Source: Sedimentisphaerales bacterium
GTDB taxonomy: Bacteria > Planctomycetota > Phycisphaerae > Sedimentisphaerales > Anaerobacaceae
DNA length: 8,187 nucleotides
Reading direction: 5' to 3'
Assembly (NCBI GenBank): GCA_016933985.1
Contig: JAFGTU010000127.1
Coordinates: 1 to 8,187 of the forward strand
Shown: piece after piece, positions 1-6,220 of the stretch
Numbering within the stretch: position 1 is the first letter of the stretch
Layout of the letters: each line of letters begins with the position of its first letter
Made by a program: the position numbers and the translations under genes
The notes under the pieces: generated by a model
The model's database searches: none
Told to the model about the DNA's origin: nothing
Seen by the model: the letters and a program-made list of their open reading frames with translations, nothing else

Positions 1-522
1 GGAGGCTCTCTGTCGCAGAGCACGGCGGAGCTTGACCTCGTCGAGATCGGCAAGCACATTACGTTCACCGAGCAGCGCGCCGACAGCGCAGAGAAGGAAC
101 TGACGGCGGTTTTGATACTCCAGATGCTCAGCAACAGGGTTGGCGAGGAGCTTTCCTGCGTGACGACGGGCCTGACGGGGTTCGGCGTTTTCGTTCAGTG
201 CAAGAAATTCGGCATCGACGGGCTTATTAAGACCGAGGACCTGGGGCCGGACCAGTGGAAATTCGACAAGAGGACGCAGTCCATCCTGGGCCTGCGATCC
301 GGCTACAGTATCCGGCTCGGCCAATCGTTGACTGCCCGCATAGTCTCGGTAAACGTCCCTGCCCGCCAGTTGAACCTCGTGCCCGCCGAGCCGCTAATCA
401 GATCGACGTCAAGAAAGGCAAGAACAGCGACGGCGAAAGAGGGCAAACAGGCGGCAGACAAGCCTCACTACAAAAAGGGGAAACGCGGAAAAAGAGGAAA
501 AGGTGATAAGCGGCACAAATAG
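1..522 (+). CDS. rnr: Ribonuclease R, C-terminal end (5' part outside window)
   Basis: The frame is open from base 1 and stops at 520-522, giving the last 173 residues of a longer protein. The segment reading HITFTEQRADSAEKELT matches the end of the RNB catalytic domain of RNase II/R exonucleases. It is followed by an S1 RNA-binding domain (about residues 50-130) with the typical VGEELSCVTTGLTGFGVFVQ and GLIKTEDLGPDQW stretches. The last ~35 residues form a Lys/Arg-rich tail (KKGKRGKRGKGDKRHK), as is usual for RNase R and not RNase II. RNase R is a cytoplasmic 3'-5' hydrolytic exoribonuclease that degrades structured RNA, including mRNA and rRNA. The catalytic Asp residues lie upstream of the window. 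A TTG at 112 could be read as a start, but the homology continues upstream to base 1, so this is a truncated gene and not a short ORF. The next gene begins at or just after its stop and may be cotranscribed. Confidence 0.9.
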   Translation, partial: GGSLSQSTAELDLVEIGKHITFTEQRADSAEKELTAVLILQMLSNRVGEELSCVTTGLTGFGVFVQCKKFGIDGLIKTEDLGPDQWKFDKRTQSILGLRSGYSIRLGQSLTARIVSVNVPARQLNLVPAEPLIRSTSRKARTATAKEGKQAADKPHYKKGKRGKRGKGDKRHK

Positions 523-547
523 CAGCCGGAGTACGACGAGAGCGAAT

Positions 548-1612
548 ATGGATGTGTTGGCATTTTCCAGCCGGCGAACGGTCCCGGTGAAACAAACCGC
601 TTGTGCGGCCGCTCGCGCAGCGGTTCTTACTGCAATTACAGTCTCCGCCTCAGGGTGTCTGAGTATCGGGCCTAAGCCTCTGTTTCGTGCCGGCTCTTGC
701 TTCGGGTCCATCAGCAAAGTGAGCTTTCACGACCTCTCCGATATCGGTAGGCACCGCTCGTTCGAGCATAACGGGATGGTGGGCACGTGCGACGGCGGAT
801 TCATCGACATCGGGCACGTGAGAAACGGGGCCGATCTGACAAGGTGGGTGGCCCGGAGACTGGAGAAGAAGCTTCTATCCGGCCAAACCGAGCACTCCTT
901 CAAGCTCACCGATCCATCCACGCACTATTTCAGCATTAAATACCCCGCCGGCTTCGAGGACCTGCCTTTGGAAGAGCGTCGGGCCATCGCCCGGGATATC
1001 TCGATCCAGACTGCCGCCTACGGCGTCTATTGGAGCACGACCTGGCACGAGATCATCACATACCTTGGGTGGAGGCCCGTGGGAATAGACGTCTTGATCT
1101 CTGCTCTTTCCTTTGAGGACAATTACTCCAATCTGCTCGGCGCAACCATCGGCGAGACAGCGCTGCGTGACACCGAGCGTTCGTTCAACGCTGCGGTTAC
1201 AAAAGCGATAAATGATGAATTCACAAAGCTAGGCATCCGTCCGAAGCACGAGGCAAAGGCGGCCTCTAAGAATATTTACGGCAGGTGGTACGTCGGCGAG
1301 GGTTATTTCGGGTCCAAGATGCTACAGCGCGACCTTGACATCGGCCTGGACGACAACAGGCTGACACCGTGGCCGATTCCAGGTCTATGCGCCGATGCCG
1401 AGCCTCATTCCTATCCCGTCCCCACGCTCGACGTTGGCCGGCATGGCTTCGCCATCGAATACTCCATTGATCCGGCAATACGCAGAAAAGTTACGCAAGT
1501 CCTCGGAGGTCGATTCGATCGGCTCGTTCCACGCACGCATTTCCCGATAATCATGGCCCACATCAAGAAACAGGAGATCCTGCGGTTCTCCTCCGACTGG
1601 TTGGAGCAATAA
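548..1612 (+). CDS. DUF4056-like lipoprotein, copy 1
   Basis: The product is a 354-residue exported protein of unknown function. I chose ATG 548 because it gives a signal peptide of normal length: an Arg/Lys-containing n-region, a hydrophobic stretch AAVLTAITVSASG, then Cys37 as a probable lipidation site (the lipobox A-S-G-C is a little atypical). A GTG at 503, overlapping rnr by 20 bases and preceded by GAGG at 494-497, would add 15 residues and is the alternative start. Residues shared with the minus-strand paralogue at 3129-4232: G-x-H (His69), T-C (Cys81), D-x-x-H-x-R-x-x-A-D (Asp87, His90, Arg92, Asp96), H-E-x-x-T (His167, Glu168), E-D-x-x-S-N-L (Glu190, Asp191), A-S-K-x-x-x-G-x-W-Y, and D-D-x-x-x-T-P-W-x-x-P-G-L. 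From memory this pattern fits Pfam DUF4056; that assignment needs a profile search. The His/Glu/Asp pattern suggests a metal-binding enzyme, but this is inference. Confidence 0.8.
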   Translation: MDVLAFSSRRTVPVKQTACAAARAAVLTAITVSASGCLSIGPKPLFRAGSCFGSISKVSFHDLSDIGRHRSFEHNGMVGTCDGGFIDIGHVRNGADLTRWVARRLEKKLLSGQTEHSFKLTDPSTHYFSIKYPAGFEDLPLEERRAIARDISIQTAAYGVYWSTTWHEIITYLGWRPVGIDVLISALSFEDNYSNLLGATIGETALRDTERSFNAAVTKAINDEFTKLGIRPKHEAKAASKNIYGRWYVGEGYFGSKMLQRDLDIGLDDNRLTPWPIPGLCADAEPHSYPVPTLDVGRHGFAIEYSIDPAIRRKVTQVLGGRFDRLVPRTHFPIIMAHIKKQEILRFSSDWLEQ

Positions 1613-1695
1613 GCACCGCTCCACGGGTCCTGAATGTCAATGCCTGCAAGGCAGACCGGCTTAGGGGGCCGATCGGCGAAACTGTTGCATACATT

Positions 1696-1723
1696 TTGGG
1701 AGCTTGGGAATATATTTTATACT
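1696..1723 (+). promoter_or_regulatory. Putative sigma70 promoter of the metallophosphoesterase gene
   Basis: TTGGGA (1696-1701, 4 of 6 matches to the -35 consensus) and TATACT (1718-1723, 5 of 6 to the -10) are separated by 16 bp in an AT-rich pocket. The site lies in the gap after the DUF4056-like gene. It would place transcription start near 1730, upstream of the favoured ATG at 1809, which argues against translation starting at the more distant in-frame TTG at 1704. The match is moderate. Confidence 0.35.
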
Positions 1724-1808
1724 TTACTTGCCAGGTGGAATCTCCTGCGGTCTATCCACAACGCAAGCCAATTGGCGATGCAATTTTTGGTTATTGATGG
1801 GGTATGTT

Positions 1809-2873
1809 ATGGGCGGTCGTTCAAGTCTTTTGATGGTTTTGGCAATTGTCTTGGCTCCTATGCTTGCCGGCTGGGGGATGAGCGTCGAGCACATGGGGAC
1901 AGAGCCTCTATGGAAGGCGGCGGTCATTTCAGATACTCAAACAGGCCAGAAGGAATGGCTGATCTCCATCTTCAACCAGCTCCTCGATGCCGAACCGGAT
2001 ATGGTTCTTCACGTCGGCGATACGCACTTCGATTGGTCGGATGGTTTTACTATACGTGCTCTTGCGTGCTTGCTTCGGAGCAAGCCGGGCGGTCTTGAAT
2101 TCCACCTTGCCCCCGGCAACCACGATATGGACGGCGACCTTCTCGAGTCTCATTTGCGGCGGGCGGCGATTGAGGGTCTTTTCCGCACCGACCGCGGAAT
2201 CACGTTCAAGGGGTCAGATTATGCTCTTAAACGAGTTTCGGAGTTTGTTCCGAATCCCATATTACCACCGTGGAATCCGGAGATTTTAGACCATCCGGCC
2301 TGGCAGGGCGACATAACGAAGAAGATGCTCAAGAAGGAATATCCGGATGTTCTCGGCTGTCGATACGTCTTCAAGAGAGGCGGGATTCGGTTTATCGTGT
2401 GCGACTGGGATTACAGCAGGGAGCAGACCGAGTGGATTCGCGATATCATCACGCGTCCGGACGACAGCTCCGTCAGCATTGTGCTGCATCACTATCACAA
2501 CGTTGGTCAGGTATCGCGGTACTTCAAGGGGCTCGAAGGCCGTCATAATGTCAAGCTGGTCCTCATGGGTCACGACCACAGTTACGATTACGAGGTGCGG
2601 GACGGGATAACGTATGTCCGCTTAGCCGGGATAGCTCACCATGAGCGTGAATGTGATTCTCTGATTCTGAACGTTTATGAGGATTATCTTCGGCTGGATC
2701 GTTATGTAATTCCAGAGAGTGTTACGTTTCCGGCGGTCTTGGGGCCGGAGCCGATATGGATCTGTCCGGGGCGATTCGCCAAGTATGAACGACCCGAGAC
2801 GGCGAAACGCTCCTGGGCTTACATCGGCGATACCCCGGTCGAAAAGGATGTTTTCTACGAGCAGGCCAAGTGA
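1809..2873 (+). CDS. Secreted calcineurin-like metallophosphoesterase
   Basis: The product has 354 residues and belongs to the two-metal calcineurin-like phosphoesterase superfamily, which hydrolyses phosphomono- or diesters. Visible metal-site motifs in order: S-D-T-Q (Asp42, Gln44), V-G-D-T-H (Asp71), G-N-H-D (Asn104, His105, Asp106), L-H-H (His227/228) and G-H-D-H (His255, His257). The first motif is D-x-Q where most members have D-x-H; a Gln or Pro-Gln variant occurs in some extracellular subfamilies. ATG 1809 is preferred because it gives a short Sec signal peptide (Gly-Gly-Arg, then a SLLMVLAIVLAPMLAG core). ATG 1797, four codons upstream in frame, is nearly as good, and a TTG at 1704 would lie inside the predicted promoter. 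No strong Shine-Dalgarno is seen. The protein is probably periplasmic or surface-exposed. The substrate cannot be told. The gene lies between two DUF4056-like lipoprotein genes, which may or may not be functional partners. Confidence 0.85.
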   Translation: MGGRSSLLMVLAIVLAPMLAGWGMSVEHMGTEPLWKAAVISDTQTGQKEWLISIFNQLLDAEPDMVLHVGDTHFDWSDGFTIRALACLLRSKPGGLEFHLAPGNHDMDGDLLESHLRRAAIEGLFRTDRGITFKGSDYALKRVSEFVPNPILPPWNPEILDHPAWQGDITKKMLKKEYPDVLGCRYVFKRGGIRFIVCDWDYSREQTEWIRDIITRPDDSSVSIVLHHYHNVGQVSRYFKGLEGRHNVKLVLMGHDHSYDYEVRDGITYVRLAGIAHHERECDSLILNVYEDYLRLDRYVIPESVTFPAVLGPEPIWICPGRFAKYERPETAKRSWAYIGDTPVEKDVFYEQAK

Positions 2874-2925
2874 GACAGGGCCTTCTCAAGCTTGGTAGAC
2901 AGCACACAGAAAATGGAACAAGAAC

Positions 2926-2977
2926 TGGGCTGAGGCACGGAGGAGTGTGAGAGAAGGAAGGAGGTAGCCTCAGCCCA
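2926..2977. repeat. Inverted repeat (11-bp perfect arms) between convergent genes
   Basis: TGGGCTGAGGC (2926-2936) and GCCTCAGCCCA (2967-2977) are perfect inverse complements around a 30-base purine-rich loop. The element sits 52 bases after the phosphoesterase stop and 151 bases from the stop of the opposing lipoprotein gene, where a bidirectional terminator is expected. No U-tract follows on the plus strand, so it is not a textbook Rho-independent terminator. Its right arm shares GGTAGCC-n-CAGCCC with the hairpin at 6151-6195, which suggests one repeat or terminator family. Confidence 0.6.
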
Positions 2978-3058
2978 ATCATAACGTTTCTCAATGTGTA
3001 CTACGCACCCGGCAGCCAAAAGTTCCCAAAAAACAAGTCCGCTGAGATCATGCGCAAA

Positions 3059-3073
3059 CCGCCTTCCTGGCGG
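3059..3073 (-). terminator. Possible weak terminator hairpin of DUF4056-like copy 2
   Basis: CCGCC (3059-3063) and GGCGG (3069-3073) form a perfect 5-bp GC stem with a 5-base loop, 55 bases downstream of the minus-strand gene ending at 3129. On the minus strand only three T's follow the stem, so termination would be weak. The rest of the 2874-3128 gap shows no convincing gene. Confidence 0.25.
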
Positions 3074-3128
3074 GGAAAGCCGCGATGCCTGCTGCAATGA
3101 CCCCTGAGAATCTTAGACTGTCGTTCCC

Positions 3129-4232
3129 TCAGTGGACGAAATCGGGCGTTGCGCGGATGCCTCGTTTTGCTGCGTCTTTTAGGATGTAGTCCATAAGCTT
3201 GGTGAAATGAAGGTCGGGGACGATTCGATTTTGTCTCTGGCTCTTGTCGGGCCAGACGATTTTCAAGACTTTGCCCTTCGCCGCCGAGGGGGCGAGCTCA
3301 TACTTGACTTTGAAACCGTACTTCCTGATGTCATCGAGCTTTGGCGCTGGGTAGGGCTGAGGCTTTGCGCCCCGGCACTCCGTCAGGCCGGGGACCAGCC
3401 AGGGCGTGATAGAGCCGTCGTCGAAGCCCGTGTCGAAGTTTCTCGCCTTCATATTGATCCAGGCGAAGTCGCCGGCATACCATTGCCCGTGGACGCTCTT
3501 GGATGCCTCGATCGCGACTGCTCTGGGCTGGACGCCGAGCATCTTGAGCTCTTTGTCTATCGCGATAGTCATTGCATCGTCGTAGCTATGTCTTGTATCT
3601 CTAAATGCTATTCCGGCGACATGCGTTCCGAAGAGGTCGGAGAAGCTATCCTCCCAGGCGAATGCCGAGGGGAACTCGGACCATAGGCCGGTGCTCTTGT
3701 AGCCGAACCAGGTGAGCATTTCGTGGAACATCGTTCCGGTATATGCGCCGTACTGGGCCAGCGTGGCGGCGCAGTCCAGGATGATGGCATCTTTTTGGGT
3801 CTGGGGGATGCTGTCCCAGTTGGCCGGATAGGTCAGCTCGACATAATACCTGGCGGGCTCTCTGAATTTGAATGAGAACTTGGTTTCCTTGTTTTTCAAT
3901 CGGTCGGAGAAGTTCCTGAAGAGGTAAGCAGCCCAGTCGGCTGATTTTCGCGCGTGGGCCAGATCGACATGTCCGGCTCTGCAGGTATAGACAATGCCTT
4001 TCTTCCCGCCCGATCCGCCGCTGTAGCTGTGTTGGCCGAGATTGTCGGGGTTCTCGAATACCGTTCCTACGGATGGGCTGGCATAACGCCCTATGCGAAT
4101 CCGTGGCAGGGGCGTAACGCTATTGTCGCTAATGCCCCCGCTGCCTCCGCAGCCGGCAATCGTCACGACAATTGAAATCATTAGGATTGCAGCTATAACA
4201 CTCCTCAAAACGCGCGAATTTGGGCTCTTCAT
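3129..4232 (-). CDS. DUF4056-like lipoprotein, copy 2
   Basis: The product is a 367-residue lipoprotein paralogous to the one at 548-1612, with the same length and domain order. The signal peptide (R-x-x-R, then a hydrophobic run IAAILMISIVVT) ends in a good lipobox I-A-G-C with Cys28, followed by a Gly/Ser linker. Conserved residues: His68 (G-Q-H-S), Cys84 (Y-T-C-R-A-G), Asp90 and His93 (D-L-A-H-A-R), His170-Glu171 (F-H-E-M-L-T), Glu194-Asp195 with Ser198-Asp199 (E-D-S-F-S-D-L-F-G-T), A-S-K-x-x-x-G-x-W-Y, and the D-D-x-x-x-T-P-W-x-x-P-G-L block. The ATG at 4232 has AAGGTGA at 4244-4238 on the minus strand, five bases away, which fixes the start. The probable family is Pfam DUF4056, assigned from memory; the biochemical role is unknown. 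Divergence between the copies is large, so the duplication is old or the copies came separately. It is convergent with the phosphoesterase gene and divergent from the sulfatase-family gene. Confidence 0.85.
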   Translation of the reverse strand: MKSPNSRVLRSVIAAILMISIVVTIAGCGGSGGISDNSVTPLPRIRIGRYASPSVGTVFENPDNLGQHSYSGGSGGKKGIVYTCRAGHVDLAHARKSADWAAYLFRNFSDRLKNKETKFSFKFREPARYYVELTYPANWDSIPQTQKDAIILDCAATLAQYGAYTGTMFHEMLTWFGYKSTGLWSEFPSAFAWEDSFSDLFGTHVAGIAFRDTRHSYDDAMTIAIDKELKMLGVQPRAVAIEASKSVHGQWYAGDFAWINMKARNFDTGFDDGSITPWLVPGLTECRGAKPQPYPAPKLDDIRKYGFKVKYELAPSAAKGKVLKIVWPDKSQRQNRIVPDLHFTKLMDYILKDAAKRGIRATPDFVH

Positions 4233-4237
4233 TTACG

Positions 4238-4244
4238 TCACCTT
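4238..4244 (-). promoter_or_regulatory. Ribosome binding site of DUF4056-like copy 2
   Basis: AAGGTGA on the minus strand is complementary to the anti-Shine-Dalgarno core of 16S rRNA and lies five bases before the ATG. The divergent sulfatase-family gene uses the same AAGGTGA. Confidence 0.6.
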
Positions 4245-4465
4245 TATCAAATGTGGATTTTCCATATTACCTTCAATTTCCTGCTGAGCTACGCCGCCCG
4301 AGCCAGGTGACCGGGATATTACCAGTCCCGCATTGATTAGTCAAAGTCGCCGTGTGGTTTTCATAAGGTATTTTTCGGATGATCTCAGCCGGCCAAGGCA
4401 CCTAATTGCAGGGCATAGAGGCATCCAAGGCGCTTGTTTGTGCTGTTTTATGCAGGAAATATGAG

Positions 4466-4494
4466 TTGGCAATCAGCGATTCTCATGCTATTGT
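4466..4494 (+). promoter_or_regulatory. Putative sigma70 promoter of the sulfatase-family gene
   Basis: TTGGCA (4466-4471, 5 of 6 to the -35 consensus) and TATTGT (4489-4494, 4 of 6 to the -10) are exactly 17 bp apart, about 20 bases before the ATG at 4516. A second -10-like hexamer, TACAAT (4499-4504), has an extended TGG in front of it; using it would leave an almost leaderless mRNA. The rest of the 4233-4465 gap holds a small stem (CGGGA 4312-4316 with TCCCG 4326-4330) and no visible gene. Confidence 0.5.
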
Positions 4495-4504
4495 ATGGTA
4501 CAAT

Positions 4505-4511
4505 AAGGTGA
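4505..4511 (+). promoter_or_regulatory. Ribosome binding site of the sulfatase-family gene
   Basis: AAGGTGA ends four bases before the ATG at 4516, with its AGG core about seven bases from the start codon. This supports ATG 4516 over later in-frame starts. Confidence 0.6.
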
Positions 4512-4515
4512 TTCT

Positions 4516-6081
4516 ATGAATCATGAACGCAACTGCCGACGGGAGTTCCTCAGAAAACTCGGTACGGGTGCAATAGCCATTGCACTCAATGGCGCCGTGT
4601 TGCGCGCCGGCGGTCAGAGAGGCACCGATAAGCCGAACATCGTCTGCATTCTGGCCGACGATATGGGCTATGGCGACCTTGCCTGCCAGAATCCGGAGTC
4701 GAAGATTGCGACGCCGAACCTGGACAGTCTGGCTGAGCAGGGCGTTCGTTTCACCGATGCTCATTCGCCGTCGTCGGTGGGCAGAGGCACTCGCTACGGC
4801 CTGCTGACCGGCCGATACCCCTGGCGGGCCGAGCTCAAACGCAGCACTCAGCAGTGCTGGAGCCCGTCGGTCATCGAGCCCGGCCGGTTGACGGTGGGCA
4901 AGCTGCTCAAACAGCACGGCTACGACGCGGCCTGTATCGGCAAGTGGCACTTAGGGATGGACTGGCCTACGACGGATGGCAAGGGGCCGATCTGTGTCGG
5001 CAGGACGAGGACCGCAGACGGACGCACGAACGTCGATTTCAATAAGCCTATCGCCAATGGCCCGACGGCACACGGATTCGACTACTACTTCGGCGTGCTC
5101 GCCACACACTTTTCGCCCTACTGCTTCATAGAAAACGAGTACACCGTCGGTATTCCCACTCTGCTGAAAAAAGGCATACCCGGCTGTCCCGGCCCGATGA
5201 TCGAGAGCTGGAAGCTGGAGGAGATTCTGCCCGGACTGATGAACAAGGCCGTCGAGTATATAGACGACAAGGGGGGAAGGGTGCACAACAAGGCTTTCCG
5301 TCAAACAGAGGGCACCCCGTTTTTTCTCTACGTTGCGTTGACGGCGCCGCGGACTCCTATCGTGCCGGCGGCTCAGTTCCAGGGCAAGAGCGGAGCGGGC
5401 GCGTACGGCGACTTCGTCGAGCAGCTTGACTACGTTGTCGGTCGCCTGGCGGCGGCACTCGAGCGGAATCGGTTCGTGGAGAATACGCTGGTTATCTTTA
5501 CGAGCGACAACGGTTCGCCCGGGCGCGACGGCAAGAATATGATGGGCGGCTTGAACAGCGTTCGCGAGTACGGACACAATCCGAGCGGGCCGTGGCGAGG
5601 GATCAAGACGGATATCTGGGAGGGCGGCCACCGTGTTCCGTTTGTTGCTCGCTGGCCCGGCAGGATTCCGGCGGGGACCACCAGCGACGAGACGATTTGC
5701 CACGTTGATCTCCTGGCGACGGCTGCTGCCATCCTGGGCAGGAAACTTCCTGATGAGTCCGGCGAAGATTCATACGATATTCTACCCGCGATGCGTGGCG
5801 AGAAAGTAGATCGTCTTATCCGCGAGGCGACCGTGCATTGTTCGGGTAACGACGTCCTGGCGATTCGGCGGGGCAAGTGGAAGCTGATTACGCGGCTGGG
5901 TTCAGGGGGTTGGAGCCGGCCATCCAGCGTCGAATCTGAGCCTGACGGCCCCACGGGCCAACTGTACGACCTGCAGGTCGATCCCGGCGAGACAAATAAC
6001 CTCTGGCTCGAGCAGCCCAAAATCGTAGAGGCCCTCAATAGCATCCTCGACAAGTACAGGCGGGATGGCAGGTCGCGTTGA
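4516..6081 (+). CDS. Tat-exported sulfatase-family protein lacking the formylglycine nucleophile
   Basis: The product has 521 residues and spans the whole arylsulfatase fold (alkaline phosphatase superfamily, S1-type). The N-terminus has a twin-arginine signal (R-R-E-F-L-R-K, residues 8-14, then a hydrophobic run), so it is exported folded. Recognisable active-site elements: metal ligands Asp48-Asp49 (ADDMGYGD), Lys143 and His145 (GKWHLG), Asp331-Asn332 (TSDNG) and Lys364 (RGIKTDIWEGG). The nucleophile motif, normally C-x-P-S/T-R before YGLLTGR, is G-R-G-T-R at residues 89-93 (bases 4780-4794). There is thus no Cys or Ser for conversion to formylglycine and the motif proline is gone. The histidine usual in P-H-T-P is Arg279. 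By family knowledge, classical sulfate ester hydrolysis should be lost. The frame is otherwise intact with no stop or frameshift, so it could be a binding or regulatory pseudoenzyme, an enzyme with altered chemistry, or an early-stage decaying gene. No formylglycine-generating enzyme or maturase gene is visible nearby. Confidence 0.93.
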   Translation: MNHERNCRREFLRKLGTGAIAIALNGAVLRAGGQRGTDKPNIVCILADDMGYGDLACQNPESKIATPNLDSLAEQGVRFTDAHSPSSVGRGTRYGLLTGRYPWRAELKRSTQQCWSPSVIEPGRLTVGKLLKQHGYDAACIGKWHLGMDWPTTDGKGPICVGRTRTADGRTNVDFNKPIANGPTAHGFDYYFGVLATHFSPYCFIENEYTVGIPTLLKKGIPGCPGPMIESWKLEEILPGLMNKAVEYIDDKGGRVHNKAFRQTEGTPFFLYVALTAPRTPIVPAAQFQGKSGAGAYGDFVEQLDYVVGRLAAALERNRFVENTLVIFTSDNGSPGRDGKNMMGGLNSVREYGHNPSGPWRGIKTDIWEGGHRVPFVARWPGRIPAGTTSDETICHVDLLATAAAILGRKLPDESGEDSYDILPAMRGEKVDRLIREATVHCSGNDVLAIRRGKWKLITRLGSGGWSRPSSVESEPDGPTGQLYDLQVDPGETNNLWLEQPKIVEALNSILDKYRRDGRSR

Positions 6082-6150
6082 GACGGCGATTCTATTATCG
6101 CGAAGCGATCGCCAGAGGGGCTCGGAGATTGTGCGGTCGGCTCGAATGAA

Positions 6151-6195
6151 AAAAGGGCTGCGAATCCAGATTATGTCGGTAGCCACAGCCCTTTT
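6151..6195. terminator. Bidirectional Rho-independent terminator hairpin
   Basis: AAAAGGGCTG (6151-6160) pairs perfectly with CAGCCCTTTT (6186-6195) around a 25-base loop. The A-run on the left and T-run on the right give a U-tract in both directions, fitting its place between the convergent sulfatase-family gene (stop 6081) and PEP-CTERM gene (stop 6221). The loop contains GGTAGCC at 6178-6184, so GGCT/AGCC can form an alternative shorter stem. The motif GGTAGCC-n-CAGCCC recurs at 2963-2976. Confidence 0.8.
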
Positions 6196-6220
6196 GACTT
6201 CTTGTATTAAGGCGATATTC

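Noticed and set aside
3207..3686. Plus-strand frame of 159 codons opposite the second lipoprotein gene
   Set aside because: It is antisense to a gene supported by a paralogue, a lipobox and a ribosome binding site.
4393..4431. CCAAGGC repeated at 4393-4399 and 4425-4431
   Set aside because: A seven-base direct repeat occurs easily by chance, and the copies are not positioned like operator half-sites around the promoter.
4780..4791. Compensating frameshifts explaining the missing sulfatase Cys
   Set aside because: Reading the other two plus-strand frames across this stretch gives no Cys-x-Pro pattern, so substitutions are the simpler explanation.
4951..5703. Long open frame of 250 codons on the minus strand inside the sulfatase-family gene
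   Set aside because: It is fully antisense to a well-supported gene, has no recognisable domain or signal, and is typical of shadow frames in moderately GC-rich coding DNA.
5430..6053. Second antisense open frame of 207 codons in the same gene
   Set aside because: It has no homology I recognise, overlaps the former shadow frame, and has no ribosome binding site.
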